Part shown: positions 18,551-27,668 of the stretch, piece by piece
How positions within the stretch are numbered: position 1 is the first letter of the stretch
How the letters are laid out: every line of letters begins with the position of its first letter
Source: Methylomonas sp. LW13
GTDB taxonomy: Bacteria > Pseudomonadota > Gammaproteobacteria > Methylococcales > Methylomonadaceae
Assembly: GCF_016865255.1 (NCBI RefSeq)
Contig: NZ_CP033381.1
Coordinates: 992,001-1,056,000, forward strand
Direction: 5' to 3'
Length of the DNA: 64,000 nucleotides
The notes under the pieces: generated by a model
Seen by the model: only the letters and a program-made list of their open reading frames with translations
Told to the model about the DNA's origin: nothing
Database searches by the model: none
Position numbers and translations under genes: made by a program

Positions 18551-19701
18551 GGCTGCAACATTTAGCACTGTTCATGCCGCGTAATACGCCGTTTTATCGG
18601 CGTGTTTACGGTTTTTTGCGCGACGCATTCGCCAGCCTGGACGTTCGTGTTAGCGGCGGTTGCGGTTTGCTGGACGAGGCGCAAATGCAGGCTTGGTTGG
18701 CCAAACATAAGCCGGACGCAGTGTTCGAAATGAATCGGGTCAAGGACGAAGTGCCGGCTTTACACCGGTATAAAATTCCGCATATCGCTTGGATCGTGGA
18801 TTTTCAGGGGCGGACCGAGGCGCAAATCGCCGGCAGCGAAATCACTTATTTTTTTGATCCCGGCTGGGATGCCAACTACTGTACCGGGGGGCTGCAAGAT
18901 TGGTTGCCGCCCGGCACGTGCGTGCAAACCTTTCAGCCGTTGCCCGGGGCTCTGCCGCTGGATGTGGAATTCAATTTTATCGGCCATATCCCGTTGCCGT
19001 GGAGTGCTGCCGAATTGGCGCGACCGGTCGCCGCTGACTCGACGTTGACCTTTGCCGAGTTGTTGCAGCGTTACGACAGGCATTTACAGACCACACGCGA
19101 GCAGATCAAAACTCACGGCGATTTAAAACGTATCATCGACGATTTGTTGGACGTAGCCGGTGCGACCCCCGAACCCGAATTTTTAAACGCTTGCTATTAC
19201 AATTTGATGGAGCGGACCAAGCGGGTGCAAAACCGCACGGAGCTATTGAATTTCGCGCTGGGTAAGTCGAAATCGATTGCGATTTACGGTAGCGACAATT
19301 GGGCGCAATGGCGCGAATACCGGCCGTTTTATCGGCATTTTTTAGACTGTCCGGCCGAGTTGAACCGAGTACATCAATATTCGCGCATCAATTTGCACGA
19401 CGGGGTCAGTTTTCACTTTCGCGCGATCGATTGCCTGGCTTCCGGCGGCTTATTGTTTTGGTACGATAACGACGAGGTCGATTCAGAAGTTCTACTTGGC
19501 CGCGGTTTGCACGACCACTTTGACGCCAGTCGGCACTACTTTGCGTTTAAAAGCGAAAATTTCGAATATGTTTACCAGCAGGCCATAGAGGGCCGAGCGA
19601 TGGGGCAGGCTATTGTCGCCGAGGTGCGGGCGTTGATAGCAGCCAAACATACCTGGCGCGCCCGTGCCGAAAAAATTATTCACGACTTAGCCTATGTCTA
19701 A
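18547..19701 (+). CDS. CgeB/DUF3880-like glycosyltransferase
   Basis: 384 residues. The N-terminus (LFMPRNTPFYRRVYGFL, KPDAVFEMNRVKDEVP) and C-terminus (SRINLHDGVSFHFRAIDCLASGGL, HTWRARAEKI) fit family-1-type glycosyltransferases with a DUF3880-like first half. It is a clear paralogue of the 383-residue protein at 21642: both contain FEMNR, GSEITYLF or GSEITYFF, GHIPxPW and the INLHxGxSxHFR block. Donor and acceptor are unknown. It is coupled to the giant glycosyltransferase by an ATGA overlap. Confidence 0.75.
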   Translation: MRLQHLALFMPRNTPFYRRVYGFLRDAFASLDVRVSGGCGLLDEAQMQAWLAKHKPDAVFEMNRVKDEVPALHRYKIPHIAWIVDFQGRTEAQIAGSEITYFFDPGWDANYCTGGLQDWLPPGTCVQTFQPLPGALPLDVEFNFIGHIPLPWSAAELARPVAADSTLTFAELLQRYDRHLQTTREQIKTHGDLKRIIDDLLDVAGATPEPEFLNACYYNLMERTKRVQNRTELLNFALGKSKSIAIYGSDNWAQWREYRPFYRHFLDCPAELNRVHQYSRINLHDGVSFHFRAIDCLASGGLLFWYDNDEVDSEVLLGRGLHDHFDASRHYFAFKSENFEYVYQQAIEGRAMGQAIVAEVRALIAAKHTWRARAEKIIHDLAYV

Positions 19702-19713
19702 AAGGTAATTGCG

Positions 19714-21645
19714 ATGAAAACCCTTTTGATTTCCCCCAGTTATTATCCTCAGGCCAACGCTTCGTACTTTCCTCTGGGCTTGGCTTATATTTCGGCCTAT
19801 ATCCAAAGCCAAGGGCATCAGGTAATAGGTTTGAACTTCAATCACATGCCTATGGAAAAGCGCAATCCGGCCTTGTGCGATACGTTGTTGCAAGAAGAGG
19901 TCGATATTATCGGCATCAGCGGATTGACCGTGGCGTATAACGAGATCGACCGTTTGATTAAAGCCATCCGGGCGATTCGCGCCGATGTGCCCATCGTATT
20001 GGGCGGCGGCATTACCTCGGTGGAAGGCGAGTTGATGATGAACACACTGCAGCCGAATTATGCGGTGGTCGGCGAGGGCGAGCTGATCTTCACCCGTTTG
20101 TTGAAAGCCTTGGAAGAAGGTGACGACGTTCGTAAAATCGCCGGGATATGGTGCTGGGACGCGGATAAGCCCAAATTCACCGGCGAGGGTGAGTCGCCTA
20201 AATACCTGGACGAATTGCCGTTGCCTGATTTGGATTCGTTTGGAATACGCGAGCATATCGGCTTGCAGGGTGAACACGGCCAGTTTTCCTATCATTTGAC
20301 CCGGCTTGACGCCGGTCGCTCATTTCCGATTGCCGCCAGTCGGTCCTGCCCGTTTAAATGCACTTTTTGCCATCACGCCGGCATGGGCACGTATAAAAAA
20401 CATGACATTGGCCGGGTGGTCGACCAAATCGAAGGGTATATTCAAACTTACGGCATCAATAACTTTTCGATTTACGACGAATTATTCTCGGCCAATAAGG
20501 CTAGGGTGGTCGAGTTTTGCGATCTACTGAAACAGCGCAATCTGAATATTCAATGGTTTTGCCAATTGCGTATGGATCAGCTGGATTTGCCGATGCTGAA
20601 AATGATGAAGGAAACCGGCTGCAATTATATTTCGTTCGGCATAGAGAGCGGCAGCGACGCGATACTGGGCAGCATGAAGAAAAAAATTACCAAGCAAACC
20701 ATTACCGATGCGGTAAAAATCGTGCGCGAGGCGAAGATCGGCATCCAAGGCAATTTTTTATTCGGCGATCCGGCCGAAACGCAAGAAACCATCCGAGAGA
20801 GTTTGCAGTTTCAACAAGACAATCAATTATATTTTTGCGATTGGTCGGCGGTGATTCCCTATGCCGGTACTCCCATTTACCATTATGCGCTGGAAAAAGG
20901 TTTAATTGCAGACCGTGAAACCTTTATGCGCAGTTTGTGCAATATATCCGGCTATCTATACAACAGTCAGGTCAATATGACGCAGATGAGCGACGAGGAG
21001 TACAAGGATTGGTATATCTCGCTGCGCGAGCTGAACGATGAAAATCACCGCAAGCGCTGCACCAAAGTGGTAGCCGGGGAGATATTGGAACGCTGGAAAT
21101 CAAGAATTACTATTGAATGCCCGTGTTGCAGTCATCAACAAACCTTGGATTTGCCGTTCCCGTTCGAACAGGACGAAAACGGCCCGATTTTGACCGGACC
21201 AGTCGGGGTGCAGGGCATGAACGTATTATGCCCGGATTGCGGGCGGAAAATGCATTTGAAGGCTAGGGATATTCCTCACATGAAATTGGTTTATGACCGA
21301 TTTCAGGCAGAAATGGATGCTTTAGCGGAAAATCAGCAGCAGGCAATTTTTATTCCCGCACTTGACCGGTTTGCTACAGTCTTTTTAGAGGATATTAAGA
21401 TTGATCAAACCTGTGTCGCAGCGGTTTACGATACACGGCCATTTCGAGAGGACAAGCTATTTTTGGATAGGCGGACCCAATTGCTTGATATTGACCGAGT
21501 TAAGGAACTCGACGGGCAGAACGTGGTGATTTTACCTTGGATCGAATATCAAAAAGTTTTGGACTGGCTGAAACACCAGAACGTGACACCTAAAAAAGTG
21601 ATTTGTTGGAATCAGTTTTTCCGCAACGCCATTTCCGAGGCATGA
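19714..21645 (+). CDS. Cobalamin-binding-type radical SAM enzyme with C-terminal zinc ribbon
   Basis: 643 residues. Residues 1-140 look like a B12-binding Rossmann domain (TLLISPSYYPQ, GISGLTVAYNEIDRLIKAIR, VLGGGITSVEGE, VVGEGE), lacking the DxHxxG signature, as in many BchE-type proteins. The radical SAM motif CPFKCTFC follows (Cys212, Cys216, Cys219) with YISFGIESGSD. About residues 465-520 contain two CxxC pairs (ECPCC, LCPDCGRKMHL), a likely zinc ribbon. Such enzymes often perform methylations or rearrangements at unreactive carbons; methyl or ring modification of a sugar is plausible here. It lies between two paralogous glycosyltransferases and overlaps the second one. Confidence 0.8.
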   Translation: MKTLLISPSYYPQANASYFPLGLAYISAYIQSQGHQVIGLNFNHMPMEKRNPALCDTLLQEEVDIIGISGLTVAYNEIDRLIKAIRAIRADVPIVLGGGITSVEGELMMNTLQPNYAVVGEGELIFTRLLKALEEGDDVRKIAGIWCWDADKPKFTGEGESPKYLDELPLPDLDSFGIREHIGLQGEHGQFSYHLTRLDAGRSFPIAASRSCPFKCTFCHHAGMGTYKKHDIGRVVDQIEGYIQTYGINNFSIYDELFSANKARVVEFCDLLKQRNLNIQWFCQLRMDQLDLPMLKMMKETGCNYISFGIESGSDAILGSMKKKITKQTITDAVKIVREAKIGIQGNFLFGDPAETQETIRESLQFQQDNQLYFCDWSAVIPYAGTPIYHYALEKGLIADRETFMRSLCNISGYLYNSQVNMTQMSDEEYKDWYISLRELNDENHRKRCTKVVAGEILERWKSRITIECPCCSHQQTLDLPFPFEQDENGPILTGPVGVQGMNVLCPDCGRKMHLKARDIPHMKLVYDRFQAEMDALAENQQQAIFIPALDRFATVFLEDIKIDQTCVAAVYDTRPFREDKLFLDRRTQLLDIDRVKELDGQNVVILPWIEYQKVLDWLKHQNVTPKKVICWNQFFRNAISEA

Positions 21646-22793
21646 AAATTCGCCGGGTTTCGTTATTTTTACCCCGTGATACCCGTTGGTATCGGATGTT
21701 GTCGAGACAGATGGCGCAAGGGTTTAGCCAAGCCGGTTTGGAGGTAAGTTACTGCTGCGGCTTGCTCGATCAGGCCGGTTTATCCGATTGGATAAACCAG
21801 TATCGTCCGGATGTGATTTTTGAAATGAATCGAGCTCGCAACGATGTGCCGTTTTTACCGAAGCATATTATCCATATTTGTTGGCTTGTCGATTTTAATG
21901 GTCGTGTCATTAGCGATTTTTATGGTAGCGAGATAACGTACTTGTTCAGCGCCAATTGGCTGGATAAGTTTTGCTACGATGGCTTTTATCGCTGGCTGGC
22001 GCCGGGGGCGTGCCTGAACGATTATTACCCCGTTACTCCCGATGTGCGGTATCCGGCTAGTTTTGTTGGGCATATCCCCAAGCCCTGGTCTAGGGACGAA
22101 TTGGATGCCGATATTTCAGCAGATTCTATGCCGTTGCGGTTTGGCGAGGTGTTGCCGATTTTAGAGAGTCGTATCACTAGCCAGCGTACTTATTTGAACG
22201 TGCATGACGATTATTTGGCGTTGCTGCAAACTGTTGCCAAAGAGCATTTCAATCGAACGGTAAAGCTGACTAATAAACTCGAATATGACGTCAGCGGGCG
22301 ATTAATTCGCATGCTGAATCGGCGCGAGTTAATTGACAATATCCTGACAGTAACTGATTTGGCGCTGTTTGGTCCGCAAAACTGGAATGATTGGGACGTT
22401 TATCGGCCTTATTATCATTGCCAGCTGGATAGTGTTATGCAGATGCGCCAAGTATATGCCGGTTCGCAAATCAACTTGCACGAAGGCGAGTCTGCGCATT
22501 TTCGGGTGATGGATTGTATGGCTTCCGGTGGTTTGATTTTAATTAAAAAAAATCACTGGGACGAATTAGTAGGCGGCGGAATCAGGAATTTCTTTGTTCC
22601 TGGGTTGCATTACCTGGAATTCGATGTCGATCAGGTCGGTGATATATGCCGATATTACCTAAATCAGCCACTGGCTGCGCAAAAGATTCGTTCCGCTGCA
22701 GTAAAGGCGGTGCGTCAGGCCCATACCTGGCGGCATCGGGCCGAAGCCATTTTGGCTGATTTGGCCGGTTTGGGTTATAAAGTCGCCTGCTAA
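21642..22793 (+). CDS. CgeB/DUF3880-like glycosyltransferase (paralogue of 18547-19701)
   Basis: 383 residues from the ATG that overlaps the radical SAM stop (ATGA). It starts MKIRRVSLFLPRDTRWYRML and shares the order of motifs with the protein at 18547: PDVIFEMNRARNDVP, WLVDFNGR, GSEITYLF, GHIPKPW, SQINLHEGESAHFRVMDCMASGGL and HTWRHRAEAI. It probably arose by duplication with the radical SAM gene between the copies. Role: transfer of a sugar in flagellar glycan assembly (inference from context). Last gene before a 331-bp gap. Confidence 0.75.
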   Translation: MKIRRVSLFLPRDTRWYRMLSRQMAQGFSQAGLEVSYCCGLLDQAGLSDWINQYRPDVIFEMNRARNDVPFLPKHIIHICWLVDFNGRVISDFYGSEITYLFSANWLDKFCYDGFYRWLAPGACLNDYYPVTPDVRYPASFVGHIPKPWSRDELDADISADSMPLRFGEVLPILESRITSQRTYLNVHDDYLALLQTVAKEHFNRTVKLTNKLEYDVSGRLIRMLNRRELIDNILTVTDLALFGPQNWNDWDVYRPYYHCQLDSVMQMRQVYAGSQINLHEGESAHFRVMDCMASGGLILIKKNHWDELVGGGIRNFFVPGLHYLEFDVDQVGDICRYYLNQPLAAQKIRSAAVKAVRQAHTWRHRAEAILADLAGLGYKVAC

Positions 22794-23124
22794 TCTAATT
22801 TGTCTGATTCGAAGTAAGCCCGTTACACCAACATGGAGACTGGCATCCAGTGATTTGGGCGGCAGCTTTGATTCTCACTGGGACTTAGTTCCGGCAATCT
22901 TTATTTGGGGGTGATCTGCGGTAAGGCCGGATGAAATCTGACAAAATAGAGTTGGATGTCGGTATTTTAGGTTTCTGCTACCGCTGCCGATAACTAAATT
23001 GTCCGGGCATGGCGTCGTTTTGAGGTCGCCACATGTTGCTTGGAAAGCGTTTGAATTCATTGCGTCCATCGGGGTGGCCCGATGGGTAGGTCAAGTGTTA
23101 ATCAATTGGGTACACATACAACAT
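22794..23124. other. Intergenic region between the two halves of the glycosylation island
   Basis: 331 bp without a convincing gene. Frames running into the next gene from 22999 lack features before the phytanoyl dioxygenase homology. It contains the FliA-like promoter at 22967-22993. No clear terminator for the upstream operon is seen. Confidence 0.5.
22967..22993 (+). promoter_or_regulatory. Candidate FliA (sigma-28) promoter
   Basis: TTAGGTTT (22967-22974), 11 bases, then a perfect GCCGATAA (22986-22993). Against TAAAGTTT-N11-GCCGATAA this is 6/8 plus 8/8 with exact spacing. Transcription would begin near 23001 and give a leader of about 125 bases before the dioxygenase gene. This would place the second half of the island under late flagellar control. 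Confidence 0.7.
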
Positions 23125-23976
23125 ATGTCAAATCACTATTCTCGAGGTCGTTCTAACCTACCGGAACCCCTGTCGGTATTAAATGCCGAACGGTTCTGCG
23201 AACAGGGCTTTATTGCCGTTAACGACTATTTTGATACTAATTTGTTGCTGCGTGTTTCAGAGGAATGGCAAGCGTTCTGCGCCAGCGCGACGCCGAGCGA
23301 GCTACCGGTCGACCGCCCGGCGGCGGTGTTTTGGCGTCACGTTCAGGGTGACGTAAAGCGCATAAGGCCGCTGGCTGAGTTCCCCGCGTTGTCCGAGATA
23401 GCGCTTGGGCACGCGGCTACTCAAATTGCCCGGCAGTTGGCGCAAGTCAGTCAAGGTGAAATGGAACTGCGTCTGTTTGAGACTATCGTGTTTTCCAAGC
23501 CTCCTTTGGAGGGCGGTATGCTTAGCTGGCACCAGGACAATCCGTTTTTTCCTTTTGATCCGCAAAATCAGATTGCGTTATGGATTCCTCTGGATGATGT
23601 CGATCCCGAAAATGGTGGATTGGAATATGCAATAGGCAGCCATAAAGCCGGTGTCAGTGCGCCGTTTGATTTGCATTCCGGTGCGAACCTGGGCGATGGG
23701 CAAATTTGCTTGACCCCGGCCGATTTCGCCGACGATAAATTCGACACGTTTGCAGTTAGCTTAAGGGTGGGTGGCGTCGCAGTGCACGACGGTCGAACTT
23801 GGCATCGTTCGTTTCCAAATACTTCCACTACCCGACAACGACGAGCGATTTCGTTGCGTTATTTAGTTGGTCCGACCCGCTATTCGCCGCGCCAAGGTAC
23901 TGCAGCCAGCATGAATGCCCAAATCAATTTGGCTGCTGGCGCGTTGATCGATTGCTCGGCTTTTCCTTTGGTCTGA
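23125..23976 (+). CDS. Phytanoyl-CoA dioxygenase (PhyH)-family Fe(II)/2-oxoglutarate oxygenase
   Basis: 283 residues. The metal-binding triad is recognisable: LSWHQDNPFF supplies the HxD pair, and the distal His lies in VHDGRTWHRSFPN, followed by the Arg-rich RRAISLRYL that binds 2-oxoglutarate. IPLDDVDPENGGLEYAIGSHK is typical of PhyH. Expected reaction: hydroxylation of an unactivated carbon, here perhaps on a sugar or its acyl group. ATG 23125 is chosen; upstream in-frame starts add residues without homology and lie close to the predicted transcription start. Confidence 0.8.
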   Translation: MSNHYSRGRSNLPEPLSVLNAERFCEQGFIAVNDYFDTNLLLRVSEEWQAFCASATPSELPVDRPAAVFWRHVQGDVKRIRPLAEFPALSEIALGHAATQIARQLAQVSQGEMELRLFETIVFSKPPLEGGMLSWHQDNPFFPFDPQNQIALWIPLDDVDPENGGLEYAIGSHKAGVSAPFDLHSGANLGDGQICLTPADFADDKFDTFAVSLRVGGVAVHDGRTWHRSFPNTSTTRQRRAISLRYLVGPTRYSPRQGTAASMNAQINLAAGALIDCSAFPLV

Positions 23977-24003
23977 GCATTGTCCGGGCAATCTAATTCA
24001 ACA

Positions 24004-25152
24004 ATGCCGGATGTGTCGGCAGTGCCTGTCTGCCACGCTTGCAGCGCCGATTCGTTAAGCGTATTTAACGAGTCGGCTGACTTAGCAGCAGTCTCTTCTG
24101 ATTGCCGAGCTTGGCCGGCATCGTTTGCGGTGGCGATTTGTTTGAACTGTGGTTTGGTGCAAAAAGTGGTCGATGCCTTATGGCGACAGTCCGCCGCACA
24201 AATTTATGCTAGTTACGACCTTTACCATCAAACGCCCAATCGTACCGAGCAAGTGATTTTTGATCAGCTTAGCGGAACGGCCCTGCCGCGCTCGGAATTG
24301 ATGTTTGGGCATTATTTTCAACGGCGGCCATTGACGTCAGGCGGTACGTTTCTTGACCTGGGCTGCGGCACAGGCCCAACCTTGACAGCGTTTTCCAAGC
24401 TTGCAAACGGCTGGCGATTATTTGGCTACGATCCCAATTTGCCGGATCGGCAGCGGGTGCTTGCCGTCCCCGGCGTGCAGGAAGTGTTTGCCGGCGATTT
24501 GTGCGAAATTGCCGGTACATTCGATCTCATAACCGCTGTGCATGTACTTGAGCATGTCACCGAGCCTCTCCGCTTTCTGCAGGGTATGCGGTCATTGATG
24601 CACACTGATAGCCGGGCTTTAATCCAGATACCGCATTTTCCCAGCTCTCCCTTTGACTTAGCGATTTTTGATCATTGCTCACACTTCACGTGCTCGAGTA
24701 TTTCAAGCCTGCTGGCGAGGGCAGGATTGATGATCGAGACTATCGATATTGATTTGATCCCCAAGGAAATCAGCATTGTCGTAAAGCCTGGCGAACCTTC
24801 AGTAGTTCATTCGGCTAACGAGTTGGCCAAGTCGCGAGCTGAAGTAGAGGCTAGCATTGCTTGGCTGCGCGACCTGCAAGATCAAGCGCTGAGTGTCGAA
24901 AGCGAGCGCTTAGGGATTTTCGGTACTTCGATTGGAGCGAACTGGTTACATGGTTTGCTGGAGGAGCGGGTAGGATTCTTCGTGGATGAGGATCGGACTC
25001 GCCAGGGGCAACTTTATCGAGGATGCCCGGTATTTGCGCCGAGTGAGGTACCGGAATTAGGCAATATCTTGATGCCACTGCCCCGCAGCACGGCTGAAAA
25101 AATTTGCCGCCGAATCGGTGCGGGTAGTAATTATCTGCTGCCGCCGGCCTAG
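24004..25152 (+). CDS. Zinc-binding class I C-methyltransferase
   Basis: 382 residues in the three-part layout of sugar C-methyltransferases (NovU/TylC3 type). An N-terminal zinc finger (CHACSADS ... CLNCGLVQ) precedes a SAM-binding domain (FLDLGCGTGPTL; HVLEHVTEP) and a C-terminal domain with GIFGTSIGANWL and GCPVFAPSEVP. It probably C-methylates an NDP-keto-sugar, possibly the branching step of a deoxysugar. The ATG at 24004 is preferred over TTG 23980, which gives eight more residues. It follows the dioxygenase by 27 bp. Confidence 0.8.
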   Translation: MPDVSAVPVCHACSADSLSVFNESADLAAVSSDCRAWPASFAVAICLNCGLVQKVVDALWRQSAAQIYASYDLYHQTPNRTEQVIFDQLSGTALPRSELMFGHYFQRRPLTSGGTFLDLGCGTGPTLTAFSKLANGWRLFGYDPNLPDRQRVLAVPGVQEVFAGDLCEIAGTFDLITAVHVLEHVTEPLRFLQGMRSLMHTDSRALIQIPHFPSSPFDLAIFDHCSHFTCSSISSLLARAGLMIETIDIDLIPKEISIVVKPGEPSVVHSANELAKSRAEVEASIAWLRDLQDQALSVESERLGIFGTSIGANWLHGLLEERVGFFVDEDRTRQGQLYRGCPVFAPSEVPELGNILMPLPRSTAEKICRRIGAGSNYLLPPA

Positions 25153-25185
25153 GTCAAGCAGCTTCTTTAAACGTTCAGGAGACGT

Positions 25186-25947
25186 ATGAGTACATTCGAC
25201 GGTTTTCGCAAAACGGGTACCGATCAATCCACCGAAGACAGACTGCAACAACATTGTGCCAACTTTGCTATCGATCCGCTGACTGCTGTCAAGCTGTTTC
25301 CAGTGCTAGCGCGTCGGCAGTGGTTAAAACGGTTTTTGGCGCATGCCGAGCTGTTCAAACACACGTTGAACGTACCGGGCGATATTGCTGAGTTTGGCGT
25401 GTTTCGGGGGCTAAGTTTAATGACTTGGGCTAATTTACTGGAAACTTATGCGATTGGTGATCGAACCAAAGTTGTTTATGGCTTTGACAATTGGCGGGGA
25501 TTTACCGAATTCGCTGCGCAGGACGGTAAGCCCACTGCTGAAGTCGATAAAGTCCTGGGTGGTTACGATTCATCGGGCTTTAAATCCGAGCTGGAAGCGG
25601 CATTGGCTATTTTCGATGCTGACCGGTTTGTGCCTTGGAAGCCCCGGGTGAAACTCATCGAAGGGGATATTGGTGACACTGTGCCGCGATTTGTGGCTGA
25701 AAATCCTGGCGTCCGGTTTTCATTAGTACATTTTGATTGCGATTTGTATACGCCGACCAAAGCCGCCTTAGAGGCAATTTGGCCGAAAGTCAGCAGGGGA
25801 GGAGTGGTGCTGTTCGATGAGTATGCCTTGAAGGAATGGGAAGGCGAAAGCCAAGCGGTGGACGAGTTTTTTGCGAATCAGCCGAATCTAAGGCTGCTCA
25901 CACTGGAGTGGACTAACTCGCCGGCAGCCTATCTGATCAAGCCTTAA
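25186..25947 (+). CDS. TylF/MycF-family O-methyltransferase
   Basis: 253 residues of the macrocin O-methyltransferase family: GDIAEFGVFRGLSL SAM-binding loop, VYGFDNWRGF, the metal-binding HFDCDLYTPTKAALE, GGVVLFDEYAL. TylF-type enzymes O-methylate sugar hydroxyls with SAM and Mg2+; homologues are common in bacterial polysaccharide clusters. A good Shine-Dalgarno (AGGAGA) precedes ATG 25186. Together with the previous gene it suggests at least two methyl groups on the glycan. Confidence 0.85.
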   Translation: MSTFDGFRKTGTDQSTEDRLQQHCANFAIDPLTAVKLFPVLARRQWLKRFLAHAELFKHTLNVPGDIAEFGVFRGLSLMTWANLLETYAIGDRTKVVYGFDNWRGFTEFAAQDGKPTAEVDKVLGGYDSSGFKSELEAALAIFDADRFVPWKPRVKLIEGDIGDTVPRFVAENPGVRFSLVHFDCDLYTPTKAALEAIWPKVSRGGVVLFDEYALKEWEGESQAVDEFFANQPNLRLLTLEWTNSPAAYLIKP

Positions 25948-25972
25948 TCCAAATGCTGAAGGATGTACTGCA

Positions 25973-27649
25973 ATGAATCTTAGCGATGCACTTACCGATA
26001 CCGCTGTCCTAAGAACAGCGGCGCTGGCTGCATTGGGCGATGGTTGGCGTGAAATGCTGAATGGCGAGTCGTTTAATCATGCGGTTTACGCGCAAGCCTT
26101 GATCACCGTGTTGAGACAGTATTTACCTAGCGGCACGGTGGCGATTCGTGGGATTTCGCCGGTGACCGGCTTGTTATGCGAACAACTGGCCGACCTGCCG
26201 TATCGAGTTGCGATTGATCCGCTCGATAACTCAACAAATCGGCGTCAATTTTGTGGTGTGCCGCTGCAACGTGGCCGCACTGCAGATGCCGTACTTAACG
26301 CGCTTGTCGCTAATAAGGCTAACGCGACGGAAGCCGGCGTGCTGGGTATTGACAATCCCGATGTGGAGCTTGCTTATGCCTTGCTATTGAATCAGCATCG
26401 ACGGGATTTGGCAGAGCGATTGAATCAACGATTGGCAGCTAGTGCGCCAGTGGTTTTGTTTGTCGCCAAAAATGCATATTACAACCAGCTAAGAATGAGT
26501 GTTAGTTTGCGTAGACAGGGCTTCTACACGTTAGCGGTTACCTTTAATCCCGATTTGCGAGACCACAAGGCCGGATATTTCGATGAGATTCTGTCGACCG
26601 ATCTGCTTAGTTTTTTGTTGTGGTTGAAAGGCGCAAGTGGGGCGGTAATTCATACTCAAGGTTGGCTGTTTCGCTACCATATTCCCGTGTTAATCGATGC
26701 GTTTTTACCGAGTAGCTGCCGGCAGTTCGTTGAGTTGATGGATTTAAACTCATTTTTTTTTGCACCGGATGACCTACCGCAGTTACTGCCTTATATGAGG
26801 CAAACTTGGGGCGATGGTGTGGATGCGATGCAAAAAGTACAACTGGCGTGTGAGACATACTTGGTAAACCATGTCGATGGCGTTGTCTATCAGGGCAGTA
26901 GCCGCATTGTCGATTTGTTTGATGGAGCCAGGCGGAGGATGCGCTGGTTACAGTTTTTGTGTTACCCGCTGCCGGAGTTTTGCGTCACTGCCAATGCTGA
27001 AAGGCCAATACCCGAACAACCTAGGCTGGTGTTTGCCGGTGGCGTTCCTCCCATCAATTCCAAGCATCCTGCCGAACTGTTCGGTGATGCGCAGTTGGTC
27101 GATACCGTCGAAACGATCATCAGTCAGGGTTTGGTTCTGGACGTATACAACAATCCGCTCAAGATTGCCGAAGAAGACTATGCAAATGTGTATACAGCCC
27201 ATTTGACGCTGGCAGAACAATACCCGAATTACCGTTTCCTAAAGGGTGAGTTGCCGGAGCGTATTGCCCAAATCATTAGCACTTACGATCTGGGTTTGAT
27301 CGTTTACGATTATTCTGATGAGCTTTTAGTGGGGCCGGAACATTTTAAAACCTTGATTCCTGCTAAATTGTTCATGTATCTGGAAGCGGGCTTACCCGTC
27401 TTAGTGAGTCGTCGCGCTGAGGCAACTGCCGAATTTGTTGAGCAACATCGCTGCGGAGTGGCTATCTCCAGTGCCCAACTTCACGACTTGCCCAATTTCT
27501 TGCAAGGTTTGGATTGGCGGGAGCTACGTGAAGGTGTGTTGGCCGCTCGAGAGTATTTGTGTATGGATAAACAAATTCAGCGTTTGATTGCGTTTTATCA
27601 GCTTTGCGCGCAGCAGCGGAGCGCATTGTTGGCCGATTCAGTCTGCTAA
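25973..27649 (+). CDS. Putative GT-B glycosyltransferase
   Basis: 558 residues. The C-terminal half has a glycosyltransferase pattern (RLVFAGGVPPINSKHPAE, VLDVYNNPL, YRFLKGELPERIAQIIS, and IPAKLFMYLEAGLPVLVS near residue 455, the E-xx-xG donor-site segment). The N-terminal ~150 residues have a nucleotide-binding flavour but no family I recognise. It lies between the methyltransferases and the legionaminic-acid genes, so it probably transfers a decorated sugar. The specific linkage cannot be inferred. Confidence 0.65.
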   Translation: MNLSDALTDTAVLRTAALAALGDGWREMLNGESFNHAVYAQALITVLRQYLPSGTVAIRGISPVTGLLCEQLADLPYRVAIDPLDNSTNRRQFCGVPLQRGRTADAVLNALVANKANATEAGVLGIDNPDVELAYALLLNQHRRDLAERLNQRLAASAPVVLFVAKNAYYNQLRMSVSLRRQGFYTLAVTFNPDLRDHKAGYFDEILSTDLLSFLLWLKGASGAVIHTQGWLFRYHIPVLIDAFLPSSCRQFVELMDLNSFFFAPDDLPQLLPYMRQTWGDGVDAMQKVQLACETYLVNHVDGVVYQGSSRIVDLFDGARRRMRWLQFLCYPLPEFCVTANAERPIPEQPRLVFAGGVPPINSKHPAELFGDAQLVDTVETIISQGLVLDVYNNPLKIAEEDYANVYTAHLTLAEQYPNYRFLKGELPERIAQIISTYDLGLIVYDYSDELLVGPEHFKTLIPAKLFMYLEAGLPVLVSRRAEATAEFVEQHRCGVAISSAQLHDLPNFLQGLDWRELREGVLAAREYLCMDKQIQRLIAFYQLCAQQRSALLADSVC

Positions 27650-27668
27650 CTATCTACCAGACCGATAG

